This document shows, piece after piece, positions 27,278 through 36,458 of a DNA stretch of 64,000 nucleotides; the stretch's first letter is position 1; the number at the start of each line of letters is the position of its first letter. The translations under genes were made by a program, and so were the position numbers. Source of the stretch: Terriglobus saanensis SP1PR4 (GTDB taxonomy: Bacteria > Acidobacteriota > Terriglobia > Terriglobales > Acidobacteriaceae); assembly GCF_000179915.2 (NCBI RefSeq), contig NC_014963.1, forward strand, positions 1,426,001 through 1,490,000, read 5' to 3'. The notes under the pieces are model-generated. The model did no database searches. It was not told the origin of the DNA and saw only the letters and a program-made list of their open reading frames with translations.

Positions 27278-27592
27278 ATGAAATTTCTTTACGCTGCCAC
27301 TCTCTCTGCAGTTGCTATTTTTTGCATGGCTACTGTCAGTCACGCGCAAGCGCCCACAAATCCCTACGCCGCAAAATGCCAGATGTGCCATGGCGCGACG
27401 GGATTAGGGGACACCCCCGCAGGAAAGATGATGGGTGCTCGTGCATTCAATGCGCCGGATGTGATCAAACAATCAGACTCAGATCTTCTCACTGTAATCA
27501 AGAGCGGTAAGGGCAAGATGCCTGCCTTTGCTGGTAAGTTGACCGACCCGGAGATGACGGCATTGGTCGCTTACATCCGCAAACTGCAATAG
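27278..27592 (+). CDS. Small periplasmic monoheme cytochrome c
   Basis: 104 residues, with signal peptide MKFLYAATLSAVAIFCMAT to SHAQA. One haem site, CQMCHG, is followed by the class I cytochrome fold with the axial-Met region GKGKMPAFAGKLTD and the C-terminal helix MTALVAYIRKLQ. It is placed 27 bases after the outer-membrane barrel and 63 before the Rieske gene. It is a natural shuttle between the quinol oxidoreductase encoded downstream and the decaheme conduit encoded upstream. Confidence 0.92.
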   Translation: MKFLYAATLSAVAIFCMATVSHAQAPTNPYAAKCQMCHGATGLGDTPAGKMMGARAFNAPDVIKQSDSDLLTVIKSGKGKMPAFAGKLTDPEMTALVAYIRKLQ

Positions 27593-27655
27593 ACGACGGC
27601 GATATTCGTCGACGAACTGATTCAAATATTACGCGTCAGCAGGGATGGGAAGAAC

Positions 27656-28207
27656 ATGGAAGAACTGATCGAAAAGCGGGAAGACACGGAAGTCGCAGAG
27701 CCGACCGGGAGACGCTCGTTCGTCATGGCAATGTTCGCGGTATGTGGAAGTGTGGTGGCCGCGTTATTGGCTGTCCCACTCTTCCGTTTTGCCACCTTTC
27801 CGCTTCGTAAAACTGAAAGTGAGACCGAATGGTCCGATGTCGGACTGGTCTCTGAATTCACGTCACTGACTGCGCCTGTTGCAAAGACCATCACGTTGGA
27901 ACGGCGGGACGCGTGGCAAACGACCTCCTCACAAACCGCTGTCTACGTATTGCCGGCCAAGAATGGAGAGCTTCGGGTGCTTTCGCCGATATGCCCACAT
28001 CTTGGTTGCTCCGTGCAGTGGCAGGATGCGCAAAATAAATTCATCTGCCCTTGTCACTCGGGATCGTTCACTGCGGAGGGCGAGCGCCTCGGTGGGCCGC
28101 CACCGCGTTCGATGGATGCCCTCGAAGCGAAGGTGGAGGATGGCACCTTGAAGGTCCGTTACCAATACTTCCGTCAACTGGTCTCCAACAAAGAACCAAT
28201 GGCTTAG
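27656..28207 (+). CDS. Rieske iron-sulfur subunit of a quinol:cytochrome c oxidoreductase
   Basis: 183 residues. An N-terminal cytoplasmic stretch ends in GRRSFVMAMF, a Tat-like start of the single membrane anchor (about 20-45). The Rieske cluster ligands are in CPHLGC (113-118) and CPCHSGSF (131-138), and the disulfide Cys pair is present. GGPPPRSMDALEAKVEDG is the usual Pro loop. It takes an electron from quinol at the outer face of the inner membrane. Cytochrome b follows 13 bases downstream, and no separate cytochrome c1 gene is seen. Confidence 0.94.
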   Translation: MEELIEKREDTEVAEPTGRRSFVMAMFAVCGSVVAALLAVPLFRFATFPLRKTESETEWSDVGLVSEFTSLTAPVAKTITLERRDAWQTTSSQTAVYVLPAKNGELRVLSPICPHLGCSVQWQDAQNKFICPCHSGSFTAEGERLGGPPPRSMDALEAKVEDGTLKVRYQYFRQLVSNKEPMA

Positions 28208-28220
28208 GCGAGGAAAGATC

Positions 28221-29687
28221 ATGTCGAATCAACTCATCCCTGAACAGGACAAGAAGCCCAAAATCGTGGACCGGGTCGATTCCTGGTTTGACGATCGCAC
28301 CGGGATTGACTCGATCCTCCACGAGTCGTTGGATGAACCGATCCATGGTGGCGCAAGCTGGGCCTATATCTTCGGCTCTGGCCTCCTGTTCTTGTTCATG
28401 TCACAGGTCATCACGGGCGTCTTCCTGGCGCTTTACTATGTCCCGTCGGCGGACCATGCACACACGGTGGTGTCGTATATCGTCAAGGTTGTTTCGGCAG
28501 GTTCGTTCATTCGCAGTATCCATGCCTACGGATCGAGCGGCATCATCATCCTATTGTGCCTGCATATTGGACAGACCGTACTCTATGGGTCCTATAAAGG
28601 ACGCCGCGAGCTGCTTTGGCTATCGGGCTGCATTCTGATGGCGCTTATGCTCGGCATGGCCTTCACGGGTTATCTTCTGCCCTGGGATGAAAAGGCTTAC
28701 TTCGCGACCGCCGTTGGAACAAACCTCATTGCGGAAGTTCCCTGGATCGGTCCGATTCTGCAGAAACTCGTGCGCGGCGGCGACCAAATGGGAACGCTTA
28801 CTCTGTCGCGCTTCTTTGTGTTTCACGTCTTCATTCTGCCTGGAATGTTGATCGCGTTCATCGTTGGCCATATCTTCTTTTTCCGTAAGGCCGGAGCAGC
28901 GGGGCCTATCAAGGAAGATCCCGTGAACCCGCGTCTTCCCTCCGTGCCTTTTTATCCGCGCCAGGTATTCATGGATGCGGCGTTCGCTATCGTATTAATA
29001 GGCATTCTTGCTGTGATTGCGAAGACGATCCCGATGGATCTTGGGCCAGCTGCTAATCCTGCCGACACTCATTTTCTGCCGCGTCCGGAATGGTATTACC
29101 GGCCTGCTTTCCAATGGCTGAAGTACCTCAGTGGGCGCTGGTCGTTGGTCGGCGGAATTATGCTTCCCGCGTTGCTCGCGCTTATTTTTGCTGCGGCTCC
29201 CTTCCTCGATCGTCGCCTGGAGCGTAGACCCTGGAAGCGTCCCATCTCGGTTGGCGCATTCTTCCTCTTTCTCATCGTCTACACGGGCCTTGGAATTGCC
29301 AGCTACCGCGATGACTACAGTGATCCATCCATGGCCTCCCAGATGCACGCGCAGGATGCGGACGCTCGCCGCTTCATGGCAGCTCCCTTTGTTCCGGAGT
29401 CCACGGCAGGAAGCGTCTCTGCCAACCTTGCTTCCGCGGATCCAATGGTGGCGAAGGGGCATGCCCTGTTTCAAGCGCAGTCGTGCAACTCCTGCCATGG
29501 AGAAGGCGGAGTTGGCACCGCCGCGGCAGGCGCATTGACTGGGGTTGCTGGGAAATACACCGACGCCCAGCTTGAGGCGCTCTTGCAGGCGCCCAATAGC
29601 ACGATGAGCGGAGGCGGAATGCAGCCCGTCGTGATGAAGCCGGCAGACCTCGAAGCGCTAAGCACCTATCTTCGCCAACTTCATTAA
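28221..29687 (+). CDS. Cytochrome b fused to a C-terminal cytochrome c domain
   Basis: 488 residues. The four-helix haem b core has His pairs at 101/115 and 202/217. The spacing of 13 and 14 intervening residues is the b6-like pattern. The quinol-site motif PEWY is intact (289-292). Further helices resembling subunit IV span about 300-360. A periplasmic linker then leads to a single cytochrome c site, CNSCHG (422-427), with a Met-bearing region (GGGMQPVVMKP). The fused cytochrome c replaces cytochrome c1. With the Rieske protein it forms a compact bc complex that oxidises quinol, or could run in reverse if electrons enter through the conduit upstream. Confidence 0.94.
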   Translation: MSNQLIPEQDKKPKIVDRVDSWFDDRTGIDSILHESLDEPIHGGASWAYIFGSGLLFLFMSQVITGVFLALYYVPSADHAHTVVSYIVKVVSAGSFIRSIHAYGSSGIIILLCLHIGQTVLYGSYKGRRELLWLSGCILMALMLGMAFTGYLLPWDEKAYFATAVGTNLIAEVPWIGPILQKLVRGGDQMGTLTLSRFFVFHVFILPGMLIAFIVGHIFFFRKAGAAGPIKEDPVNPRLPSVPFYPRQVFMDAAFAIVLIGILAVIAKTIPMDLGPAANPADTHFLPRPEWYYRPAFQWLKYLSGRWSLVGGIMLPALLALIFAAAPFLDRRLERRPWKRPISVGAFFLFLIVYTGLGIASYRDDYSDPSMASQMHAQDADARRFMAAPFVPESTAGSVSANLASADPMVAKGHALFQAQSCNSCHGEGGVGTAAAGALTGVAGKYTDAQLEALLQAPNSTMSGGGMQPVVMKPADLEALSTYLRQLH

Positions 29688-29706
29688 TCGAACGGAAGGA
29701 ATACCT

Positions 29707-31089
29707 ATGCCATACGAAAGCACTAATCCTTACACAGGGGAGCGCACGATGCAGTTCCCGGAACATACGAGCGCCCAGGTTGAATCAGCCGTCGCACAAG
29801 CCGATACATGTTTTGCAAGCTGGAAGGAAACTTCATACGCGCAAAGGAAGTCCATCCTCGAAAAGGCAGCAAAAATCCTACGATCACGAACGGATGAGTT
29901 CGCCAATTTGATCACGTTGGAGATGGGGAAGCTGATTGGAGAGAGTCGAGGTGAAGTAGCTCTCAGTGCAGACATCATCGATTATTACGCTGAGAATGGA
30001 GAATCCTTTCTCGCTCCAGTGCAGCTTTCTCCAAAGAACGGCGAGGCGGTCATCGCGAGCGCTCCTATTGGTGTCCTCTTCGGGATCGAGCCATGGAATT
30101 TCCCCTACTACCAACTCGCGCGTTTCGTTGCACCGAATCTGATGGCTGGCAACGTCGTGATGGTAAAGCACGCGCCGTCTGTGCCTCAGTGTGCTCTTGC
30201 CTTTGTCGCGTTGTTCAAGGAAGCGGGCGCGCCCGAAGGAGCCTACACGAATCTCTTCGTATCCGACGAGGAGGCCGATCGGCTTATCGATGATCCGCGC
30301 ATCAAGGGGGTGGCTGTTACTGGCAGTGAACGCGCGGGATCTGCGGTCGCGGCACAGGCTGGCAGGAACCTCAAGAAATCTACGATGGAACTCGGAGGGA
30401 GTGATGCGTTCATCGTCCTCGAAGATGCAGAAATGGATAAGACCGTGGAGTGGGCGGTTTGGGGAAGAATGAATAACACCGGACAATGCTGCGTGGCTGC
30501 GAAGCGGTTCATCGTGGTTGAAAGCGTTGCCGATGTCTTTCTCGCTAAGTTTCAGGCGGCACTCCAGTCACTGATCCCGGGAGACCCGATGGAAGCTGCA
30601 ACAACTCTGGGCCCGCTCTGCTCAGAAGCTGCTCTCCTCCATCTCCTCGACCAGGTCAAACGTTCGGTCAGCGCGGGGGCTCACGTGTTGATCGGGGGAG
30701 GAAGATTGGACCGGAAGGGAGCCTTCATGCAGCCGTCGATTCTGACCGATATCAAGAAAGGTACGCCCGCCTACGATGAGGAATTCTTCGGGCCCGTAGC
30801 ACTCTTCTTTCGCGTCGCGAATGAGGATGAGGCGGTACAGCTTGCGAATGATTCCAAGTACGGCCTGGGCGGTTCTGTTTTCACCGCGGATACCGTTCGA
30901 GGAAAGCGGATTGCCGATCGAATAGAAACCGGAATGGTTTTCATCAACCATCCGACGTGGACCGCGCCTGAATTGCCATTCGGCGGTGTCAAGAACTCGG
31001 GCTATGGCCGGGAGCTCTCCAGTCTGGGCATCCAAGAATTCGTTAACAAGAAGTTGGTTTGTGTCGTTCCAATTGACGCTCCGGCCTAG
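29707..31089 (+). CDS. NAD(P)-dependent aldehyde dehydrogenase (succinate-semialdehyde type)
   Basis: 460 residues. The ALDH landmarks are present: FGIEPWNFPYYQLARFVAPN, TGSERAGSAVAAQAG, the general-base Glu in MELGGSDAF, the nucleophile in NNTGQCCVAAKR, and EEFFGPVALFF near the C-terminus. Closest type: the succinate-semialdehyde/YneI-like group. It oxidises an aldehyde to the acid in the cytosol and makes NAD(P)H. It starts 19 bases after the cytochrome b/c gene on the same strand, so it is probably in the same transcript. With the upstream alcohol dehydrogenase it may deliver reducing equivalents to the respiratory module. Confidence 0.93.
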   Translation: MPYESTNPYTGERTMQFPEHTSAQVESAVAQADTCFASWKETSYAQRKSILEKAAKILRSRTDEFANLITLEMGKLIGESRGEVALSADIIDYYAENGESFLAPVQLSPKNGEAVIASAPIGVLFGIEPWNFPYYQLARFVAPNLMAGNVVMVKHAPSVPQCALAFVALFKEAGAPEGAYTNLFVSDEEADRLIDDPRIKGVAVTGSERAGSAVAAQAGRNLKKSTMELGGSDAFIVLEDAEMDKTVEWAVWGRMNNTGQCCVAAKRFIVVESVADVFLAKFQAALQSLIPGDPMEAATTLGPLCSEAALLHLLDQVKRSVSAGAHVLIGGGRLDRKGAFMQPSILTDIKKGTPAYDEEFFGPVALFFRVANEDEAVQLANDSKYGLGGSVFTADTVRGKRIADRIETGMVFINHPTWTAPELPFGGVKNSGYGRELSSLGIQEFVNKKLVCVVPIDAPA

Positions 31090-31124
31090 CCTCCGCTATG
31101 TCGAGGAAAGTACATTACATCCCT

Positions 31125-31153
31125 CCGGGAAGCGCCTGACGAGGCGTTTCCGG
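31125..31153 (+). terminator. GC-rich hairpin after the aldehyde dehydrogenase
   Basis: gggaagcgcct (31127-31137) pairs with aggcgtttcc (31142-31151), with one G-U pair, around a GACG tetraloop. It lies about 35 bases past the stop codon. No strong U tract, but position and stability suggest the end of the electron-transfer operon. Confidence 0.5.
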
Positions 31154-31687
31154 AGCGAACATTGAATTCCGATCTTGAAGTGATGCTGACGTCGCCTTTC
31201 ACGGAGCACCCGAAACAGTCCGCCGTGGCTCTTTTTCGCAGGCGGGTTTTCTGATCCGAAGACCATGATCGTGTAGTGCCAAAGTCGCCGATCATAACTG
31301 TGGCGATCACTAGATGCGGAGGCCGTCTCTTAGTGTCTGTCTGATCTGTCTCATCTGTTCTTGAGTCGCATCGAGATAAGCTTTTACCCGTGTCGTGTCG
31401 GGTCGTTCGTGCTATGTTCGGCGAGATAGATAAGGTCCTCAAGATCCGGCTCCGGAACTTGCTGGAGCCACTGTCTGGGTACATTCCTGTCCGTATGCTG
31501 ATGAAGAATCCCGCTCTCGCGTCGGAATCAATAACTCTATTTACTCTGAATTCGTTAGCGCTGACTAGATGAAATCCTGCGACATCTGCCAAAACACCAG
31601 CAATATTCGCAATATTTCTATAGAGATACTTAACAGCAGATGATACTGTTGCCACTCCCGCAGAGAACTGAATGGGAGGGGTACAAG
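31154..31687. other. Intergenic region, no gene seen
   Basis: Open frames on both strands here lack codon bias, a ribosome-binding site and family motifs. I see no tRNA or mobile-element remnant. Confidence 0.4.
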
Positions 31688-31966
31688 ATGGCGAATTTCC
31701 TGGTGCGTGTAGAGTTGCAAGGCAACCCCATCGATGGAACATACGACAAGCTCCACAGTTGTATGGAGAGCCTTGGTTTTAAACAAACCTTCACTTCCGC
31801 AGGAGAGGAACTCACTCACCTGCCTCACGCTATGTACGAGGGCAGTTGGGCAAGTAGTACGAGCAGCCTCTGTGTAGCGGTCAAGAATACCGTCAAGGCG
31901 AACATCTGGCCGAAGCCGGTCATTCTGGCGATTGAGTACAACACGTTTGCTCTGTTCAAGGCCTAA
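31688..31966 (+). CDS. Small conserved protein, unknown function
   Basis: 92 residues from the ATG at 31688 (MANFLVRVELQG), chosen because GGGAGGGG lies just upstream. The N-terminal strand, then IDGTYDKLHSCMESLGFKQT and a strand-turn-strand part, suggest a small alpha/beta (ferredoxin-like) fold, as in short stand-alone proteins related in look to GhoS/DUF2622. No catalytic residues stand out. It stands alone between the respiratory operon and the leftward response regulator. Cytosolic. Confidence 0.55.
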   Translation: MANFLVRVELQGNPIDGTYDKLHSCMESLGFKQTFTSAGEELTHLPHAMYEGSWASSTSSLCVAVKNTVKANIWPKPVILAIEYNTFALFKA

Positions 31967-32254
31967 ACAGGTCTCCATGGAGATGAGCATCTAGCGGAAT
32001 TTGTTGCTCTTCGTCAACAACCGGAGGATCCCGTACCAACTACGTTTCATCATGGTGCCTTCCGATATTCGTCGCACGGGTCTCTGGTTCCGGCATCGGG
32101 AAGAGGGTGACGGCCTTGAGTTGAGCGTGAGCCACCACTCGTGCTCTCTTGTGACGCCCGCGCTACAGGCGATCATAAGCAGCTTAAGATAGACGTCTCT
32201 GACAGGACGCACTTGGAGGCAGCCCTATTCAAATAATCCGGCGTCGAGAATGGT

Positions 32255-32929
32255 TTATCCATCAAGGATTCCTCGGCGAAGTGCGGTCATCACTGCATCC
32301 AAACGGTCATTCGCTCCCAGCTTCGCCAGTATGGTCCGCATGTGACCTTTCACCGTATCCTCGGAAATGGCCAGCTTATCCGCGACAATTTTGTTTGACC
32401 ATCCGCGAGAGACAGAGCGGAGGACTTCAAGCTCACGCGCAGACAGGGCTTCGGACGAGAAATGCCGTGTAAGTTCGGACGCAATCTCAGTAGGCACATA
32501 GCGTAAGCCACCATGTACAGCCCGAATAGCTTGTGCGAGTTCCTTGCGAAGCATTGTTTTAAGTAAGTATCCGACCGCGCCCGCTTTGAATGCTCGTGCA
32601 GCTTGCACATCACCGCGATAGGTGGTTAGCACGATGCAACGTGCTCTGGGATTAATTTGCAAGATCTGGCAAATCACGTCAATGCCGTTCAGTCCCGGCA
32701 TTTGTAGATCTATCAATGCAACGTCAGGTCTATGGAGACGGAACGTCTCAACGGCCTCAACCCCAGTTGCCGCTTCGGCAACCACCAGCATGTCGGGCTC
32801 CCGCTCCAATGAGCGAGCGACGCCGTCTAGGATCAGCGGGTGGTCATCGGCACACATCACGCGGATGCGACTAGTCGTCACGAAACGGCTTTCCGGGAAA
32901 CTGCGCGTCGATGTTGAGAGATTTGCCAT
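32255..32929 (-). CDS. NarL/FixJ-family response regulator
   Basis: About 224 residues from the ATG at 32929; the longer frame to 33118 overlaps the kinase gene and lacks support. Receiver domain: IRVMCADDHPLILDG, phospho-acceptor Asp74 in LIDLQMPGLNG, TTYRGDVQAARAFKAGAVGYLLK. C-terminal LuxR-type HTH: LSARELEVLRSVSRGWSNKI and VADKLAISEDTVKGHMRTIL. It lies 118 bases downstream of the large propeller kinase on the same strand and is its natural partner. It probably controls transcription of nearby genes in response to a periplasmic ligand. Confidence 0.93.
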   Translation of the reverse strand: MANLSTSTRSFPESRFVTTSRIRVMCADDHPLILDGVARSLEREPDMLVVAEAATGVEAVETFRLHRPDVALIDLQMPGLNGIDVICQILQINPRARCIVLTTYRGDVQAARAFKAGAVGYLLKTMLRKELAQAIRAVHGGLRYVPTEIASELTRHFSSEALSARELEVLRSVSRGWSNKIVADKLAISEDTVKGHMRTILAKLGANDRLDAVMTALRRGILDG

Positions 32930-33047
32930 AGAGGGAAGACGGATTCTACTTTCGTGGAGTGTTCTCTGTCGATGCTTAGGCTGCCCACCGCCGATAAGCG
33001 TGTTAGCTTTCAAAAAATCGAAACGCGGAGCGTGAAACCAGGTTGAA

Positions 33048-36000
33048 TCAGTTCCGATGCAGCAGCCTCTGCCAGAAACTCTTAGGCGAAGTAGTGTAGG
33101 CGACCACAGCAGGTACAACGAGGAGAATCAACGTGCCCCCTTCCGCCGGAGACGAGATCCTGAATTCGGCTCTGAGGTTTTCCGCGCGCTCATGCATACC
33201 CGCAATTCCCCAATGGTCGGAAGTCCCTTTAAACTGTCTCGTGTCGGGAGGGATTCCGCGTCCGTCGTCGAGGACACGAACAGTGAGTCGACGCGGATTA
33301 AACGCAATGGTGACCTCTATTTTAGTAGCGCGACTGTGCTTATAGGCGTTCAGGATCCCTTCACGGGCAATGGCGTATATCTCTGGGTAGCTGAGTGGGT
33401 TTAAGTCTCGCGCGGCGCCTTGGGCAGTGACTGAGAATCGGGCGCTGCCATGGGAACCGAGCTCTTCCTGTAATTGTGAAACGGCTTCGTACAACGACAA
33501 CGGCACGAGCGTCTCATAGCGCAGGTGTTTAATTTGATCCCTGCTCTCGATCAGAAGTTCATCCGCGCGGTCCAGCGCTTGTTCCATCTCGGCTCGGGAA
33601 GGTTCACTTCTGGGAATCGCCTGAGTGGCAAGATGGAAGCGCATCATCAGCCCCTGAAATCCTTGAAGTAAGCCATCGTGGAGCTCGCGTGCAACGCGCT
33701 CCCTCTCTGCCAGCCGTTCCGACAACCGCGAATGCAATTGTTCGGTAACGAATCGTGTGCGCGCACTCAGAATCAGCCAGGCGCAGGCGCCGAGGGCAAG
33801 AACGCAGAGAGCCCGGAACCACCCCGTTTGATAAAAAGCGGGTTCCACTTCGATCCTTAGTGGAGCTGCCAAGTCACTCCACTCCCCGCCATTGCTTGCT
33901 GAGACTTGGAATTGATACGTTCCAGGGCTGAGCCGAGTGTAGAAGGCCTGCCTGCGGCTTCCGGCATCCTGCCAAGTCATATTCTCCCCCATAAGGCGGT
34001 AGCGGTAACGGACCCTTTCGGGCGCACTTAGATTTATTCCGATGTAATTGATTTCCAGATCATGGAAGCGGGCCGAAGACGTGTGCAAGACCGCGCCAGG
34101 AAGACCAGGCGCCTGAACGACCGGCCGTCCATCCACAAGCACATTCTCAATCAGGACGCTGGGGAGCGTTGCTCTCACACCAAGACGGCTCGGGTCGAGG
34201 CTGACGACATTACCCGAAGTTGCGAACCAGAGATTACCGCGACTATCGGTTATGGCAGAAGGGGTACGCTTGTACTGGGTAGGTAGTCCCACTAATCCGT
34301 CGTTTTCGTCGAAGACTTCAGCCCTCACGAGGTAGGATGGATCCTTCTTTAAGCGGATGATTTCGTTAGGTGTAATACGCAGTACGCCAGCTGCGCTGTT
34401 GAGCCACATGCTCCCGAAGCGATCAAAGGCGATCCCGGATGTGCCGAGCAACAGGTCGCGATCCAAAGTGTGCATCCGGTGAAGGCTCTGTCCATCCACG
34501 AAGCACACTCCATTGGATCCACCCAGCCAAATCGTCGCTGCCCCTTCTGCGAACGCAAGAGTATTGCTCCACAATCCGTCTTGAACGTGGAGTTCTTTGT
34601 AAGAGCCTTCATCACGGACCACGACCTTGTTTTCTCCGTAGCCTAACCACAGTCTGCCTGAGGCGTCTGAGTATAGGGACCAAGGACCACCGAGTGAGTG
34701 CCCGACCTGGTTGAATGGTGCCCATTGTCGGTCTGCATACCTCCAGATGCCTTTGCCTTGTGTTGCAAGGATCAAGGACCCATCGGTGTCCTCTATCAAG
34801 CTCTTCGGCGGGACATGTTGCATCGCGTCTGGCAGCTTTTCACGGGTTGCGGAAGAGCCATAGCACTGCAGTTCATAGGCTGTCAGATCTGCGAAACAGA
34901 TATCGCCATTGCGGCGCTTACCCAGAGGGCCCGTGTTGACATGAGGTCCGATGGGGGTTGTTTTGCCATCGAGAACACGCATCAACGAGGAGCCGTGTGA
35001 ATTGATCCAAACGGAACCATCATCTGCAGCAATGAGGGACGGGAAAAAGCGCAGTTCAGTCGCACGAAACGGAATAAACGGAGTCTTCTTAAACCGGTCG
35101 AGACCGCGATCGGTGCCCACCCAAACGTTGCCCTCTCGGTCTTCTAAAAGCGCGTGAGTTTCCCGCGCGCTTAAGTCAGCAAGGCCGGCAGTTTCTATCG
35201 AGAGCTTCTTTCCGGGATCCGAGATGTTTCGGATGCGCGCAAGTCCCTCGTCATCTTGAGCGATCCAGAGGGTATCCTCTCTGTCTACAAGAAGTTCGGC
35301 CTTACCTTCAAGGTGAAAAGCACCTTTCGAACTCTTGTCCGAAAGAGAACGTACAGATCGCCATGCGTCCGCTACCCATATCTCGCCCGTTTTGCTTTGC
35401 ACGATGGAGCTGACGTAATGCACTGCATAGGGCAAGTCCTCAAACCTGTTTGCCCCCTTCCTGAGGATCGCGAGTCTCTTGTCCCGACCGACCCAGATAT
35501 TTCCTTCACGGTCAAAGAGAACCGAAAAGATCCCTCCACTGAAAAGGCCGTCCTTCTCTCTTAGATCGATCCATCGTTCTCCTTCCAAACGAAACAGTCT
35601 ACTGCCGCCTGTTACCCATACTGAGCCATCTGGGCGCACGAAGATTCCATCCAACGTGTTTGGTATCAATCCGCTATCACGACCATAGTGCGTGCTGGTC
35701 CCATTCGCGTTGAGATGAACGACAGCTGTGTTTCGCAACGCTATCCACAAACCTCCGCTCGGGTCGGCTGAAAGTGCCGCTATGTCCAGAGAGGGCAGTT
35801 GCCGGTCCGCGGGGCCAAATGGATATGTGGCGAAACGAAGACCGTCGAACCGGTATAGGCCGAGCGAAGAGCCAATCCACAGATAGCCATCTTTGGTTTG
35901 AGCGAGACTCGTGATGCTGCCGGGCGCGCCATCCCGACGAGTCCAGAAGGTGTGTGTCGTTCCCTCAAATGCTGGCGCAGGAAGAGGAGGAAGCAACCCG

Positions 36001-36137
36001 GCTCCAGGCGAGTTCGCTTCGTCTGCGCTCGTCATGTTTCCTGGGGAGGCTTCAGACATTTCTCCTCGCGCACCGAAGGATGCACTGACCATCAGCAAGA
36101 GCAACACCATGAACAATAGCTTTTGAGGCCGCCTCAT
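33048..36137 (-). CDS. Large sensor histidine kinase with periplasmic two-component-regulator propeller
   Basis: 1029 residues from the ATG at 36137, where a signal peptide starts (MRRPQKLLFMVLLLLMVSAS). The periplasmic part is a string of Reg_prop blades (GYLWIGSSLGLYRFDGLRFA, GNVWVGTDRGLDRFK, GRLWLGYGENKVVVRDEG), about 14 in two propellers, followed by a Y_Y_Y domain (RYRYRLMGENMTWQDAGS). One membrane helix (GWFRALCVLALGACAWLI) leads to a HisKA_3 domain with His820 in VARELHDGLLQGF and a HATPase with DDGRGIPP. It detects an extracellular, often carbohydrate-like ligand and phosphorylates the regulator encoded downstream. Confidence 0.93.
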   Translation of the reverse strand: MRRPQKLLFMVLLLLMVSASFGARGEMSEASPGNMTSADEANSPGAGLLPPLPAPAFEGTTHTFWTRRDGAPGSITSLAQTKDGYLWIGSSLGLYRFDGLRFATYPFGPADRQLPSLDIAALSADPSGGLWIALRNTAVVHLNANGTSTHYGRDSGLIPNTLDGIFVRPDGSVWVTGGSRLFRLEGERWIDLREKDGLFSGGIFSVLFDREGNIWVGRDKRLAILRKGANRFEDLPYAVHYVSSIVQSKTGEIWVADAWRSVRSLSDKSSKGAFHLEGKAELLVDREDTLWIAQDDEGLARIRNISDPGKKLSIETAGLADLSARETHALLEDREGNVWVGTDRGLDRFKKTPFIPFRATELRFFPSLIAADDGSVWINSHGSSLMRVLDGKTTPIGPHVNTGPLGKRRNGDICFADLTAYELQCYGSSATREKLPDAMQHVPPKSLIEDTDGSLILATQGKGIWRYADRQWAPFNQVGHSLGGPWSLYSDASGRLWLGYGENKVVVRDEGSYKELHVQDGLWSNTLAFAEGAATIWLGGSNGVCFVDGQSLHRMHTLDRDLLLGTSGIAFDRFGSMWLNSAAGVLRITPNEIIRLKKDPSYLVRAEVFDENDGLVGLPTQYKRTPSAITDSRGNLWFATSGNVVSLDPSRLGVRATLPSVLIENVLVDGRPVVQAPGLPGAVLHTSSARFHDLEINYIGINLSAPERVRYRYRLMGENMTWQDAGSRRQAFYTRLSPGTYQFQVSASNGGEWSDLAAPLRIEVEPAFYQTGWFRALCVLALGACAWLILSARTRFVTEQLHSRLSERLAERERVARELHDGLLQGFQGLMMRFHLATQAIPRSEPSRAEMEQALDRADELLIESRDQIKHLRYETLVPLSLYEAVSQLQEELGSHGSARFSVTAQGAARDLNPLSYPEIYAIAREGILNAYKHSRATKIEVTIAFNPRRLTVRVLDDGRGIPPDTRQFKGTSDHWGIAGMHERAENLRAEFRISSPAEGGTLILLVVPAVVAYTTSPKSFWQRLLHRN

Positions 36138-36458
36138 TCTTGAAACTTCGCCTGATGCGTTCAAGAGTCCTCGCAGATGTACCCCCAAGGATAACGGCAC
36201 CACTATAGTCTCGCGCTGGCTGTTCGTAACCCCACCTAAGTATTGCTTCGGATTGTTTTATTTCTGCCGTACGAGCAGTCCAAGATAGTCGCGCGCCCAC
36301 ATTGATTCCTTCGGAGCAAGCCCTAGGTGGGATGCGTCAGACCACCAGTTGGTGTCTTCTTTGATCAGCTGGCCGAACACGAGGCGAACGTTCACGTATC
36401 GCGTCCGCAAGTCAATTTGGCGCAGGCTACAGACAACTTCAAGACAGGAGATAAGCAC
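36138..36458. other. Divergent intergenic region
   Basis: No gene is supported. It separates the leftward kinase gene from the rightward hydrolase gene and should hold both promoters. Codons upstream of the hydrolase ATG are open but show no family similarity. Confidence 0.35.

Noticed and set aside
31086-31742. A 218-codon minus-strand frame downstream of the aldehyde dehydrogenase
   Set aside because: Ser/Arg/Thr-rich with no motif. It overlaps the start of a better-supported plus-strand gene and crosses a likely terminator.
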